Source: Cymodocea nodosa
Lineage: Eukaryota > Streptophyta > Magnoliopsida > Alismatales > Cymodoceaceae
Assembly (NCBI GenBank): GCA_036874045.1
Contig: JAZBRI010000011.1
Span: 9,229,501-9,293,500 of the forward strand
DNA length: 64,000 bases
Direction: 5' to 3'
Part shown: in pieces, positions 31,725 through 43,038 of the stretch
Layout of the letters: every line of letters begins with the position of its first letter
Numbering within the stretch: the first letter of the stretch is position 1
Program-made: the position numbers and the translations under genes
The notes under the pieces: model-generated
The model's database searches: none
Seen by the model: the letters and a program-made list of their open reading frames with translations, nothing else
What the model was told of the DNA's origin: nothing

Positions 31725-33365
31725 TGAAAGGACCTCTAGATTTTGATAATGCAAAAATCAATGTAAGGTTTTTGAATTGTATTTATCAGGTTTAGTCAGT
31801 ATAGTAAAAAGATCAGAAGGTAGACAAATTGAAGTAGCAAATAGATTGTAGTAAATCTAAGAATGTGCTGCTATAGAAAATCGGACAGTTAAGAAAGGAT
31901 TGAATGATCGGAAAGTTAAGGAGTTAACTATCCGAAAGCTTAAAGGACTTTTCGGAGAGTTACAGGTATAACTATCCGAAAGTTAAGTCATTCAATTAAT
32001 CACGTGTAGAAATACAGAACGGAAGCTTAAAAGACTTTTCAGAAAGTTAGATAACTATCCGAGTTTTCTTTTTGGAGAGTTAAGATAACTATTCGAGCTT
32101 TTTAGAGAGTTACAAGTATAACCTTTTGGAACGTAAGTCATCTTATTACGCACGTGCAGAATGGAGAAGCCGATAGTCAAAAGTTTAAAAAGAAAAATCG
32201 GAGAGTTAGATAACTATCCAAAATCTCGAAGAGAGTTTCGGTGAGTTACAGTTTAACTATCCGAAACTTAAGTCACTGAATTCCCCATGTGCAGAATTCT
32301 AGAGAGAAGCTCAAATAAGTTTTCGGAGAGTTAGAAAGATAACTATCTGAAATCCTGTAGCGTTTCAGTGAGTTACAGGGATAACTATCTAAAACTTAAG
32401 TCATTGAATTTCCCACGTGTAGAATTCCAAAGAGAAGCTCAAATAAGTTTTCGGAGAGTTAGAAAGATAACTATCTGAAAACCTGAAGCGTTTCGGTGAG
32501 TTACAGGGATAACCATTCGAAACTTAAGTCAGTCTTTTATGCACGTGCTGAATTAAAGCAATCGGAAAGTAAACGGAGGGTTACTGTAGCCAACTATCCA
32601 ACAGTTAAATAATTGTTTGGTAAGTTACAATTACAAGTATCCAATTGAATGACAGCTTGCAGTATATATTCTGGAATCCTACATGATAGAAAGGTTTAAG
32701 TGATCTTTCGGTGAGTTATAGATATTCTTCGGAGAGTTACACAGCTAACTATCTAAAAGGTTAAGAAAATCAGAAGGACATCTTGAAATAACTTTCTGAA
32801 CGGTAACTTACCGTATTTGGGATTGAAGTCTAATCAAGTACAGTAGAAATACATTCGTTGGAAGAAAATATGATCGTTACACATGGTTGGTATTTATACA
32901 AAATACAGACAACGGATTTAGACAACTTTTGCTCGTACACATACTTACACCAAGCTCAACAGAAGAAAAGCTTTAAAGATCAAATCATCTTCAACGTTTA
33001 CAAACTAAATTTCAGAAGCTCATCACTCACTCAACTCTATTGCTCACAATCTAGTGTTTACTGAAGTACATAGATCAAAACTTCAAAGAAAGGATTGATT
33101 GAAGCTTCGACAAGGAAGCTCAAGTGAATGGTTGGTTGGTTCTTGCTTAAACCTTAAAGCAAGTGATTGTAAGTTTGCAAGAGTTTAGTGAAGCCCAAGT
33201 ATCCCATGGGGGTGGACTAGCCGTTAGTGGTGAACCACCTAAAAATCTTTGTGTGAATTCTTATATTATGTGCTTACTATCTCTTTACATTAATCTACTT
33301 CTAAAAGGTTAAGAAACGAATTATTACCATTCACCCCCCCTCTGGTAAGTCTTAAGGTCCTAACA
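31725..33365 (+). repeat. 3' LTR of copia family A
   Basis: Begins TGAAAGGACC and ends GGTCCTAACA, followed by TGAAT. It carries the same four CACGTG boxes and GAGAGTTA/AACTATCCGAA units as the 5' LTR. Confidence 0.93.
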
Positions 33366-33370
33366 TGAAT

Positions 33371-34760
33371 GACCTTCCTTATTTCTCTATCATAGATACT
33401 GTATCCCTTCACTCCCATACCATATCCCATAAAAATTCCTTGCTTGGCACATGGCTCCAATTTACCATGATTCACATGGTAATAAGCAGGACATCCAAAT
33501 ACTTTCAACTTGGAGTAATTTGCATCTTTATCCATCCACACCTCATAGGGAATTTTGTTGCCAATAGCACTAGATGGCGACCTATTCACCAAATAGGAGG
33601 TTGTGTTAACAACTTCAGCCCAAAAACATTTCTCTAGTCCAGCATGTGAGAGCATGCACCTTGCTCTCTCTAACAATGTCCTATTAAGACGTTTTGCAAC
33701 TCTATTTTGTTGTGGAGTTCCCCTGATAGTATAATGTCTGGTTATGCCTACATCTCTACAAAAAACATCAAATTCATTTGAGCTAAATTCTAATCCATTA
33801 TCTATTCTCAAGTACTTTACTTTTCTCCCTACTTGGTTTTTAACAATAGCCTTCCACTATTTGAAGTTCTTGAAGGCCTCACTTTTATGTTTCATAATGA
33901 AAACCCAAGTCATATGACTGAAATCATCAATTATGGAGAGAAAATACCTAGAACCTGCTAATGAAGGTTGTTGGGATGGACCCCAACAATCTACATGGAC
34001 GTAGTCCAACTTTCCCTTTGTGGTATGTTTTACTCTACCAAAAGAAGCATGTTTCTACTTCCCATAGATGCAATGTCAGCACAAATCAATATCAATAAAT
34101 ATGTGCCCATCTAACCTGCCAAGTGTGTTGAGCTTCTACATTCCCTTCTAGCCCAAATGACCCAACCTAGAGTGCCAAATAGCTGACAAGGACTATTGAT
34201 CACTCACTACTGCAATTGCTAATCCATTGACATGCTTGCCCTAAAGAATGTGCAAAGGTCCATCCTTAATTCCCTTCATCACAACTAGGGAACCCTTTAA
34301 GACGTGGAGTTTACCTTCTCCACCTAAATATCTAAAACCCTTCTGATCAAGGGCCATCAACGAGATAAGGCTCTTGCCCAACCTAGGCACATGCCAAAGA
34401 TCCTCCAAGACTTTGATCATCCCCTCATGCATCCTGAATCTGATAGATCAAACACCTATTTTGTCACAAACATCATTGTCTGCCAATGTGACCTGTCCAC
34501 CATCTACCTCTTCATATGTGTGGAAATACTCCTTGCTGGGAGTTGTGATGTAATACTCTAGAATCTAATATCCAACTCTAATCAAAGTAGGTACTTCAAC
34601 AAATAATAAGGGAAAAATCACAATCAAAACTTGAGTCTTCTTTTTTTGCAACAATTGCATTGCCCTTCGCTTTCAACTTTAGGCAGTTTACTTTCCAATG
34701 CCCCTTTTCCTTGCAATAATTGCAAGTGTCATTAATGTATCTTCCCTTGGATTTACTTCT
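33371..34760 (-). pseudogene. pol: Integrase, protease region and zinc knuckle of the Tnt1-like element
   Basis: From high to low coordinates: zinc knuckle CNYCKEKGHWKVNC (about 34690-34735); a protease region where the usual DSG triad is not visible (it reads ILEYYITTPSKEYF near 34540); DLWHVPRLGKSLISL (34370); the integrase zinc motif HSRLGHLG with CIYGK (about 34070-34170); YVHVDCWGPSQQ; then RIDNGLEF and PQQNRVAKRLNRTL (33811-33675). The residue exactly 35 positions after the catalytic Asp is Lys where the DDE Glu should be. At 33370 the frame runs into the nested LTR, so the last 25 codons of the apparent ORF are not integrase. Confidence 0.87.
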
Positions 34761-34787
34761 GCTCCTCTGCTTGTTGTCTTTTCTTGT

Positions 34788-35440
34788 CTAACATCCTCTA
34801 GACTCTAAATGATGCACTAACAAGCCTGATCCTCCTACATCATTGCTAGCATGAGTAGCCAAATGTCTCAATTCTCTAGAATGAAGGCTCGATCTCACCT
34901 CCTCCAAGGTGATTGTATCTTTGTCAAATACAAAGGATTGCATAAAATTCTTAAAAGAGAGAGGAAGAGATACCAACAAGATGAGAGTAGCATCCTCATC
35001 CTCCACAGTGACACTGATGTTCCTCAACTCCATGAGTATAGTGTTGAGTTGATCCATATGTTGCTTCAATGGTGTTCCCTCCTTCATTCTAAGAGAAAAC
35101 AACCTTTGCTTCAGCAACAATTTGTTTGTAAGGGACTTGGTCATATACAACATCTCCAATTTACTCTAAAGACCCTAAGTAGAATTTTCATCTACAACTT
35201 CAATAATCACCTCATCTGATAAACATAACAAAATAGTCGAGTGTGCCTTCTCCTCTTGCTGTTCAAACTCGGTAGACTTCTTATCTAAAGTTGACTCCAC
35301 ATTCAAGAGAGCCCAAATACCTTGCTGTTTCAAAAGTGCTTTCATCTTAATCTACCACAAACTGAAATTATTCTTGCCATTGAACTTCTCAACCTTCAAA
35401 GCTGATGTTACCATGATAGGAGAACAACACAAATAATAGC
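34788..35440 (-). pseudogene. gag: gag of the Tnt1-like element
   Basis: Starts near 35420 with MVTSALKVEKFNGKNNFSLW, then a stop, KALLKQQGIWALL, and the UBN2-type core MLYMTKSLTNKLLLKQRLFSLRMKEGTPLKQHMDQL...ILMELRN...LILLVSLPLSF (35159 downward). This is the standard Tnt1-like gag. Stops near 35350, 35175 and 35165 break it. It would bind RNA and form particles. Confidence 0.87.
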
Positions 35441-36063
35441 AAGCTAACAACCAAAATTCGGACAACAAACAAGCACCAATTTGCTGTCCCAAACTACACA
35501 TGAATCTTGCATTCAAGGTATCCCAAAGCAAGTGCAACAACTAATTTCAAAGATCACTTGGAAATCAAGGAACCAAAACAAACAATGGCCAAGAGCACAC
35601 GTGATGCCCCAAGAAACAAAAAGAATTCCCAAAGATCTAGCCATCCCTTGGTCTTTGATCAAATCGATAAATTCCACAAAAAAACCATAGCAACAAGTGC
35701 ATGAATGCAACTCTAAAAGTGATGATAGGAATCCTTACTATCCATGCCACCAAAGTGGGACGGCAAATGACTGGGCACATGCTAGAAAGAAGTAGGAACA
35801 CAGCTAGCGTCGGCAAGAATTGTGACGCTAACTAGGTGCGAGTAGGGGCATTGGCACAGGTGCTGATGCAGGCATAGTTGTGTGTGCAAGTGCAGGCATG
35901 GTTGTGAGCATAGGTGCAGGCATGGTTGCGAGGATAGGTACAGGTGTGGCCGCGGGTGCTAGTGCTGGTGTGGGTGACAGCTACGGCAGCTCCACCAATC
36001 TCCTTTCTCTAGATTTTCTTCTAGCAACAAAGAAACAAATCCACAGCCAACTTCTCAAGAACA
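35441..36063 (-). other. 5' leader of the Tnt1-like element with a GC-rich tandem repeat
   Basis: Lies between the primer site and gag. Most of it has no recognisable gene. At about 35820-35985 there is an unusual GC-rich stretch of imperfect units of about 24 bases with the shared words GTGCAGGCATGGTTG and GAGGATAGGT. It is the most GC-rich segment of the window. The plus-strand ORF over it (Gly/Ala/Met-rich) is best explained by the repeat, not by a gene. Confidence 0.6.
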
Positions 36064-36075
36064 GCTCTAATACCA
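36064..36075 (-). other. Primer binding site of the Tnt1-like element
   Basis: On the minus strand TGGTATTAGAGC, a one-base variant of the initiator tRNA-Met site, lies two bases after the LTR end at 36078. Confidence 0.85.
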
Positions 36076-36077
36076 CT

Positions 36078-36349
36078 TGTTGAGCGAAGTTCACAGCAGA
36101 GAGGGAGGAGCTTGGACATGTGGAGAATGGGGAAGAAAGAAAAGGAGGCAAACAACAAACGTAACAATAGGATTTACATGGTTCCCCAACTAGGTACGTC
36201 CATGAATGGAGGTTTGGCTGATTGGTTCACTTCTGGGTGATACAAAAGTTGTTGTTGTCACACATGCACATTGGGAGCCTTCTTATAACTTAGGCATCCC
36301 ATGTGGTCAAAAGACCAAAATACCCCTGATTACAATAAGAACTAATTAT
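36078..36349 (-). repeat. 5' LTR of the Tnt1-like element, outer end missing
   Basis: On the minus strand it ends CTTCGCTCAACA. It matches 23469-23761 up to AACTAATT and then diverges. The expected terminal bases (AATATGTGTCTTG on the minus strand) are absent, so a deletion or recombination removed the outer boundary and any target duplication. Confidence 0.85.
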
Positions 36350-36543
36350 TGTGTTGAAGGAGTAGCCCATTTTGATGTAGGAGAGTGGTCGAGCTATCAA
36401 CTGAAGGAATGGTATGTTCTATTGCAAGTGGAGACGAAACTGTAAGAGGTGGACTCTAATGCTTAGGTGGTTGAAAGGGTGTAGGAACCTCTACAAGATC
36501 TGTTAAAGACATTCTCTGAAAATCTTTCAATTGTAGAGATTTT
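36350..36543. other. Orphan segment between two copia LTRs, origin unknown
   Basis: About 194 bases that match nothing else I can recognise in the window. The plus strand can be read as a short protein fragment (VEGVAHFDVGEWSSYQLKEW, then stops, then DLLKTFSENLSIVEIF), but there is no start and no known motif. It may be a remnant of an ORFx-like sequence or of original host DNA. Confidence 0.3.
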
Positions 36544-37887
36544 TGTTAGGATTGATAGGCTCACCAGAGGAGGGGTGAATGGTAAAGGTGTGTAAGTTTT
36601 TAAATCTTTTAACTTTGAATCGATTGATTCAACAAAAGTGAGATGAGATGAATTAAAATGAAAGCAAAACTGTAAGAGGAAAATAACACACAGCAAATTT
36701 TTAGGTGGTTCACCAACTTGGCTAGTCCACCCCCAAGATACACTTGGGCTTCACTAAGTATTCAAATACTTACAACACTTGCTTTCAAGTTGAAGCAAGA
36801 ACCAACACTTAGAGCTTTCAGATATAAGCTCAATAACCAACCTTTCTTTATTGAGCTTTCAGGTTGAAGCTCTCAACCAACAATGAGTTTTCAGGTAGAA
36901 ACTCACGAACCAATAGCTTTGAGTCTTTCTATTAGAGTTTTGGCACACAGAGCTTTTTCTGTAGTGAAACTTTTGAGTATACTTGACTGTTTGCAAACTT
37001 GAGAATGTAACTGGAATTTATGTAGCTCACTGTATATTGTATGATCATTATCTCTATATGATCTTCTCTTAAACTTCTCATATTTATACCAAAAGGTATA
37101 ACGATCACATTTTTCTTTCAACGGATGTATTCTGCTGTACTTGCTAAATAATCAGACCTAAATATGGTAAGTTACCATTCTGTCTGATGTTCAGTAAGTA
37201 ACCTTCCGATTTCCTTTAACTTTCAGATGGTTATATGAATAACTCACCGAAGAGCGTCCATAACTTACCGATTCTTCACTTACATCCTGTTATCTATGTC
37301 ACATGAGGATTTTAAGTTGCTCATGTGAAAATGTCAAGTGATCAGAAACTTGTAGTTTTAACTCACTGAAAAACTCTTGACTTTTAGATAGTTAACTATA
37401 GTAACTCTCCGATTTCTTTTAAGCTTCTGACTACTATCTCTTTAATTCTGCACGTGCATAAAAGAATAACTTAATTTTCGGATAGTTAACTTTTTAACTC
37501 TCCGAAAACTCATTTGAGCTTCTGTTTGGATTTCTGCACGTGGGAAATTCAATGACTTAAGTTTCAGATAATTAAACTGTAACTCACCGAAACTCTTTTG
37601 AAATTTCGGATGGTTATCTAACTCTCCGATTTTTCCTTTTAAGTTTTTAACTGCCGTCTTCTCCATTCTGCACGTGCGTAATAGGATAACTTAAGTTCCA
37701 AAAAGTTATACCTATAACTCATCGAAAAAGATGGATAATTATCTTCCTAACTCTTCGAAAAATCCTTTAAACTTCTGTTCTGGAATCCTGCACGTGGTAA
37801 ATTGAATGACTTAAGTTTCGGATAGTTATACCTGTAACTTACCGAAAAAGTCGGATAGTTATCTTTCTAACTCTTCGAAAAGTCTTT
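36544..37887 (-). repeat. Truncated LTR of copia family A (minus strand)
   Basis: On the minus strand it ends CAATCCTAACA and shows the CACCCCTCCTCTGG terminus, a TATA box (about 37085-37095), GAGAGTTA/AACTATCCGAA units and CACGTG boxes near 37451, 37537, 37671 and 37791. The first 270 or so bases of the LTR are missing: it stops at 37887, where integrase sequence of copy M begins. No primer site follows it, so it is a solo LTR or an LTR remnant. Confidence 0.85.
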
Positions 37888-39105
37888 CAAGAGTAAAATA
37901 TTACTATTGGGAAGACCTATACTTATTTAAGAAATGTCCTGATCTAGTTTTAAGGAGGTGTGTTCCAGAAACTGAATATCAAAGCATATTTCTTTCTGCC
38001 ATGACCAAGCATGTAGAGGGCATTTTGGTTTAGGGAAAACTGCTGCTAAAATTCTACAATGTGGATTTTATTGGCCAACACTATTCAAAGATGCTCATAA
38101 ATATTGCTTAAGTTGTTTAAAATGTCAACAAATAGGAAGAATATCAAAGAGGAATATGCTACCTCTTAATCTTATTGTTGAGGTTGAAATCTTTGATGTG
38201 TGGGGAATAGATTTTATGGGTCCATTTCCTACGTCTAATTAATTTAATTATATATTGTTGGGGGTGGATTATGTATCTAAATGGATAGAAGCTATTCCTA
38301 CAAAAACTAAGGACAAGAAAGTGGTAATACATTTTATAAGAACCAATATAATTGCTAGATTTGGGATACCTAAAGCTATTATCAGTGATAGAAGAACTCA
38401 TTTATGTAATAGAAGTTTTGAGGCCTTCATGAAGAAATATGGAGTAAACCACAAAATTGCAACATCATATCATCCGCAAACAAGTGGACAAGTAGAAAGT
38501 GCAAACAAACAAATTAAGTTAATCTCAGAAAAAGTAGTAAATCCTACTAGAACAGATTGGGCTAATAGATTGATAGATGCACTTTGGGCTTATAGAACTG
38601 CTTATAAGACAAGCTTAGGTATGTCACATTTTAAGCTAATATATGGAAAAAGTTGTCATTTACCAGTTAAAATTGAACATAAAGCTTATTGGGCATTAAA
38701 AACTTTGAACACTAATTTAAATCAAGCTGCTGAAAATAGGAAAATACAATTGATTGAATTAAAAGAATTTAGGAATGAAGCTTATTCAAAAACTATAAAA
38801 GAAAAAGAGAAAATGAAGTTCTAGCATGATAGGAAAATTATTCCAAAAACCTTTGAAATAGGACAAGAAGTATATCTTTACATGACTAGACTCCATAACC
38901 ATCTAGGAAAATTAAGATCTAGATGAGAAGGACCTTACATAGTTTGAAATATTTATCCCTATGGAGTTATTGAAATTGAAAATCCTAAAAATTAGAATAT
39001 ATTTAAAGTAAATGGACAAAGACTTATGCCTATTTTGAAAATACCAAAAAGTTCCTTTGGAATTATAGAAGTAAAAGTAGAGGATTACTCGAGCTTCACT
39101 TAGTA
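37888..39105 (+). pseudogene. pol: Integrase part of pol, copy M
   Basis: Starts at [17 protein letters not shown] one-base loss near 37990, judged against copy L, shifts the frame. From 38255 the integrase core is open for 189 codons, with DYVSKWIEAIPTKTKD, ISDRRTHLCN (Gly of the usual DRG is Arg) and [18 protein letters not shown]. It ends at a TAG at 38822, replacing Trp. The tail (GPYIV, NGQRLMPILKIPKS) follows with further stops. There is no RT or RNase H. Confidence 0.88.
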
Positions 39106-39154
39106 AGAAATTTTCTAAGTATAAAAAAAAAAAGAAAACCTTATTTAAATATAA

Positions 39155-39480
39155 TCACGGTTAAACCGAAAGGAATTATCGGTTTTACCGAAACATATAT
39201 TTTTTTTTAAAAAAATTATTGTGGTTTAACAAATAGGATCCATTGGTTTGATCGAAACACAAAAATATAAAAAGATATTTATATTATATTTAGTTTAATG
39301 TCGGTGCTACCAAAGTATAGTATCGGTTCAACCGATAAAGAAAAAAAAGAAGACAAAAAAAATATATATGTAATTTAGGTTTAACCAAGGAATATAACAG
39401 TTTGACCGAAAAATTTTAAAGTATGGAAAAAGTAAGATCGGCTAGACCAGAAATTCTTCGGTCTTGACCGAAGTAAAAAT
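39155..39480. repeat. CGGTT...AACCGAAA array, copy M
   Basis: Equivalent to 2921-3220. Units of CGGTTNNACCGAAA type recur (for example near 39158, 39180, 39243, 39322, 39430) but several are eroded. Confidence 0.65.
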
Positions 39481-39527
39481 TATTATTATATGCATTTTTA
39501 TTAGATATAACTTTACGAGAAGTTTAT

Positions 39528-39741
39528 TGAGTTACACTTAACTCAACAAACTTACTCCATTGAGTCTAGGATAAGTTAACGAATTTACCCTGTTGAGTTA
39601 GAGTTTCTAACTCAATAGAGTATTGTAGTTAAGTCCACGGACTAAGTCCGTGGAGTTAACCATAATTCCACGGATGAGAGAGTGAGAGTTTTACATGGGA
39701 AGTGACCCGATTACCCGCCTAAACTTAGGGCTTATTTATAC
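39528..39741 (+). promoter_or_regulatory. CAACG hairpins and TATA box upstream of ORFx, copy M
   Basis: Hairpin arms of the ACTCAACA/TTGAGTT and CTCCACGG type lie at 39528-39672. They are followed by the conserved GGGCTTATTTATACTAAA with its TATA core at 39733-39741, about 100 bases before the ORFx ATG at 39844. Same arrangement as copy L 3275-3499. Confidence 0.5.
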
Positions 39742-39843
39742 TAAACTTAGGGTTAAAGGGCATTATCCATAGAATCATTTAGAACTTAGAACAGTAGAGA
39801 TTAGAGTGATTTTGTTCCATTGTGTAACTCCACGATGAGGAAG

Positions 39844-40260
39844 ATGACACCCGAGTTCTGGGAAAATGCAGTTGACAGATCAGAATTTCTTAAAGATTCA
39901 GAGGAATGGCACACAAGGCAGAAAATCAGTAATACGACGAGGGAAAAAGAGCTACAAAAGGTAGAATCTGACCTTTTTTACTAGAGAAAAGTGTTAGTAG
40001 ATTTGGGTATACAAATACCTTAGATAATGGAAACTAGAATCAAAGTTGCTATAGAAGTTGTTGTAAGCAGAGAGAGAAGAATCAGGCCAAATAACAAAGT
40101 TGCCCTAGAACTAATCCAACGTAAGTCTCGCCTCTAGTTCAAAAGACGCATAGGTAGACGGGCTCAATGGCCAATTTGGGAGCAACAAAGGAAAGAAAAT
40201 GAAGAAGAGACAACTGAAGAACAAGAGGAATCGACTGCTGAAAGACCTGTTCTATATTTA
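39844..40260 (+). pseudogene. ORFx N-terminal fragment, copy M
   Basis: MTPEFWENAVDRSEFLKDSE, then KVLVDLGIQIP and NNKVALELIQRKS, matching copy L 5044-5571 and copy R 56858. Stops near 39982, 40021 and 40135 are at Gln or Trp positions. It ends at 40260, where the sequence jumps to the spacer before gag, so about 600 residues are missing. Confidence 0.72.
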
Positions 40261-40705
40261 TCTATAACTCAACGAAGTTAGTCCGTGGAGTTAGCAACAG
40301 TAACCAAAGCTTGTCCATTGAGTTAATTGTAACTCAACGAGGTTAGTTCATGGATTAAGTTAAACAGTTATTCTTTTAGCCACGAACAAAACTTCGTAGA
40401 TCTAGTAGTTATTAAAATTTGAAATTAGAAGTGACACACGTACTCATAAAAATAGGAACCGCATTGCACGTTACAAGACACGTTCTTGCAACGAGATTCA
40501 TTTGGTTTATGGACGTGCATTATAAATATAGAACAGAATGTTATTTACGTGTTACCAGCACTTTTGAAAGAAAAGGAACTTCGTTGGGGAACTAGAAGGA
40601 GAAGCAACTGATTCAACTTCATCCGTCATCAACTATTTATTGAGTATAAAGCTTCAGACTGGTATGTAATTAATCTTCTGTTAGTTTACTTTATGTTAAG
40701 AGTTT
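40261..40705 (+). promoter_or_regulatory. Spacer upstream of gag with hairpins and TATA box, copy M
   Basis: Hairpin arms at 40262-40350 and the conserved GCATTATAAATATAGAACAG with its TATA core at 40520-40529 correspond to 16390-16662 in copy L. The remainder carries no gene. Confidence 0.5.
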
Positions 40706-42104
40706 ATGAGCACATGGATTCATTCTCCTAGCACTAAACGATTAGTAAGAACACCTACATAGGATTCTTCAACACAGAGACGTACTGAAGTATTTTCTGA
40801 ATTATACTTTAATGAAATCGTTAGGGGTGTAGCTAACCTTTCTTTAAAAGAGAACGAAGATATGGTTGCTCCAATGGAGAAACCATTAGGGGAAATTTTG
40901 TATCCTGAATTAGTTGATGAACCTTCATGTATTCAATTGCCAAACTTTGAGGGAGATAGGTTTGAACTGAAATCTAATTATATTAGTCAATTGCCACATT
41001 TTCATGGATTAGAAAGAGAGGATGCCTATTATTTCCTTAGAGAATTTAACGAAGTTTGCCAAATGATGAAAATGCCGAACATGAGTATTGATGCTATTAA
41101 ACTTAGATATATCCCTTTTGCTTTAAAAGACACAGATAAGAGATGGTTATATACTCTATCGCCTGACTCAATTTCTGCATAGACTGAATTTTGCTCTATT
41201 TTTTTGGAAAAATATTATCCAACACATCAAACGATTAAAAAGAAGAAATAAATATTAATGTGTAGCCAAAAACAGGGAGAATCATTTTGAAATATTTTAA
41301 AAGATTTAAAGATTTACTGACTCAATGTCCACATCATGCAATGAGTAAAGCACAATTAATAGGTATAATTTATGAAGATATAGATGTTTCAACGAAATCT
41401 TTATTAGAATCTACTTGTTAGAATGGATTTTTAAAAATGTGTAGTGAAGAAGCATGGGCATATTTAGAAAACTTTGCAAAAAGAACTGCATAGTGGGAAA
41501 ACTCAACTAAAGCTATTACAAATAAAAGAATATTGCCAAGGGGAATGCATGAAATAGATTCAAGTACTATGCTTGAAATTAAATTAACTGAATTAACAAA
41601 GAAAATAGAAGAGTTATCATTAAATCAAAAGATAGTAGAAAAGAATGCAAACGTTAATAATTTAGATATTATTTATGCTAGAAACTAGAAAGATAACTTT
41701 GGAAATTCTTATAACCCTAATTGGAGAAATCACCCGAATTTATCTTGGAGAAACAACAATTTTTAGGGAGGAGAAAATATAAATGACAAAAATATAAGTT
41801 ATGAAGCTTTAATTAAACAAGGATCTAGAATAGAGAAATTAGAAAAGATAATCCAACAATTAAACAATCGTCTGGATCTTGTATTTGGAAATGCTGCAAT
41901 TCAAAACAAAATATAAATAGAAATATACCCCCTAGATAGAAGGAATCAATGGAAGTTAGACCTACTAGAGAATTGTCAATGCAAGCAATACCTAATCCTA
42001 TCAACAGAATTGTTAGTGAAATTGATACCTCCTCTAGGAGGGTAGCTGAATGAAACAGTATAACTGAAGTAACTATGTATAATATAGTAAGCAGAAAAAC
42101 ATAA
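40706..42104 (+). pseudogene. gag: gag, copy M
   Basis: ATG at 40706 (MSTWIHSPSTKRLVRTPT). The open part 40862-41182 covers the capsid core with QLPHFHGLEREDAYYFL and RYIPFALKDTDKRWLYTLS. A TAG at 41180 replaces Trp, and later one-base losses near 41285 shift the frame. The C-terminal NPNWRNHPNLSWRNN signature (about 41720-41755) and coiled coil are still recognisable. The end coincides with copy L relative to the donor site that follows. Confidence 0.85.
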
Positions 42105-42276
42105 AAATATAAAGAAAAAAATGTAAGTTTAATTATAGTTAGTAATATCGTAGAGTTATTACTTAACTTAACAAACTTAGTCCGTTGAGTTATGACCTAA
42201 CTCCACGAGGATGTGAAGTAGCTATGTTAATTTTGTCTCTGTTAATTTTTGTTTATGTTATACAGAATCACAATAG

Positions 42277-43038
42277 ATGGAATTGATGAAATTACCACTA
42301 GATGCACTAAGGGAAGTAATGAGTAACTTGTCAACTAAAGATCTGTGCAGATTGTGTTGTGTATCAAAGGAAATCAAAGATTGTGTTAGAGAAAAATATT
42401 TTCATGGACTACAAGCTGCAAAAATGACTAAGATTAGAAATGGATTTTTATGGAAGTCATTTAATTATAGTTCAATCTACTATGAATATTTGAATATGGA
42501 AGAAACTACTGGAATTCCACCCAATACATTAAAAGGAATAGATCATATTATGGGGATGGATGAAGGATTAATTATATACAGAACCAAACTAAGGTATGCA
42601 ATTCTGTTACCCGACATTTTGATTAGAAATCCTATCACAAGAGAATAATGGAATATAGGAAGACCTAATAGATATGAAGTACCAACTGAAAATTGTGGGT
42701 TAGCTTTAATATTTTCTGATAAAAGTTCGGCCATTCTTGAAAAATTATATTATTGGAGACCAACTAGAAATTGGGATGAAGATTTATGCTTAAGTGTGTA
42801 TAATTTTCTGAATAGATCTTAGACTGAAAATACTATGATATATCTAGAACAGAAATCATTAATTAACAACATGCATGTCATACTTGATGGATATATATAT
42901 CTAGTCACAATATATCAGTTGCATTTAGATCTGATTTATACATAGTAAGCATAGACAGTTATGATGATTTTATAGAAATATTACCTATATCGAGTGATAT
43001 AGCTAAACCACCGATTTCAGAATATGATCAAATTCAAG
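42277..43038 (+). pseudogene. F-box protein gene, copy M (3' truncated)
   Basis: MELMKLPLDALREVMSNLSTKDLCRLCCVS forms the F-box. The F-box-associated region follows to about residue 250. A TAA at 42646 replaces a Glu codon seen in the other copies, a TAG near 42819 a Trp, and an indel near 42908 shifts the frame. The gene is cut at about 43038 inside the segment that reads EYDQIQ, where the inverted copy R begins. A candidate intron (42123-42265) with donor GTAAGT and acceptor ATACAG precedes the ATG. Confidence 0.82.

Larger units (their letters stand above)
25711..33365 (+). mobile_element. Full-length Ty1/copia element, family A, target duplication TGAAT
   Basis: Two LTRs of about 1.64 kb (25711-27349, 31725-33365) surround an initiator tRNA-Met primer site, a gag-pol region and a purine tract, with TGAAT at 25706-25710 and 33366-33370. 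It is inserted in the pol of the minus-strand Tnt1-like element between integrase and RT. The 5' LTR begins TTAAAGG where the 3' LTR begins TGAAAGG, a point change of the terminal dinucleotide. A 190-base comparison by eye of the two LTR starts shows around eleven differences, nearly all transitions, so this is not a recent insertion. Gene order gag, protease, integrase, RT, RNase H is canonical copia. Confidence 0.95.
23469..36349 (-). mobile_element. Tnt1-like Ty1/copia element, minus strand, split by a nested copia
   Basis: Short LTRs (23469-23761 and 36078-36349) flank gag, protease region, integrase, RT and RNase H read on the minus strand. Without the 7.66 kb insertion (25711-33365 plus one TGAAT) it is about 5.2 kb, normal for this lineage. 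The minus-strand primer site is at 36064-36075 and the purine tract (AAGGTGGAGAT) abuts the 3' LTR at 23762-23773. The 5' LTR lacks its outer 17 or so bases, so no target duplication can be shown. Stops and frameshifts throughout show it is dead. Confidence 0.88.
37888..43038 (+). mobile_element. Athila-like element, copy M (truncated at both ends)
   Basis: Contains in order the integrase part of pol, the CGGTT array, CAACG hairpins, the ORFx TATA box and first 140 or so codons, the gag promoter region, gag, the candidate intron and two thirds of the F-box gene. It abuts a copia LTR on the left (37887) and the oppositely oriented copy R on the right (about 43038). ORFx is joined at 40261 to the hairpin region upstream of gag, so its C-terminal half has been deleted relative to copy L. 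Confidence 0.85.

Noticed and set aside
33290-33370. Apparent C-terminal extension of the Tnt1-like integrase
   Set aside because: These codons lie in the nested family A LTR and the TGAAT duplication. They are read-through, not integrase.
35880-36083. Plus-strand Gly/Ala/Met-rich ORF
   Set aside because: Antisense to the Tnt1-like element and created by the GC-rich tandem repeat. It runs into the primer site and LTR.
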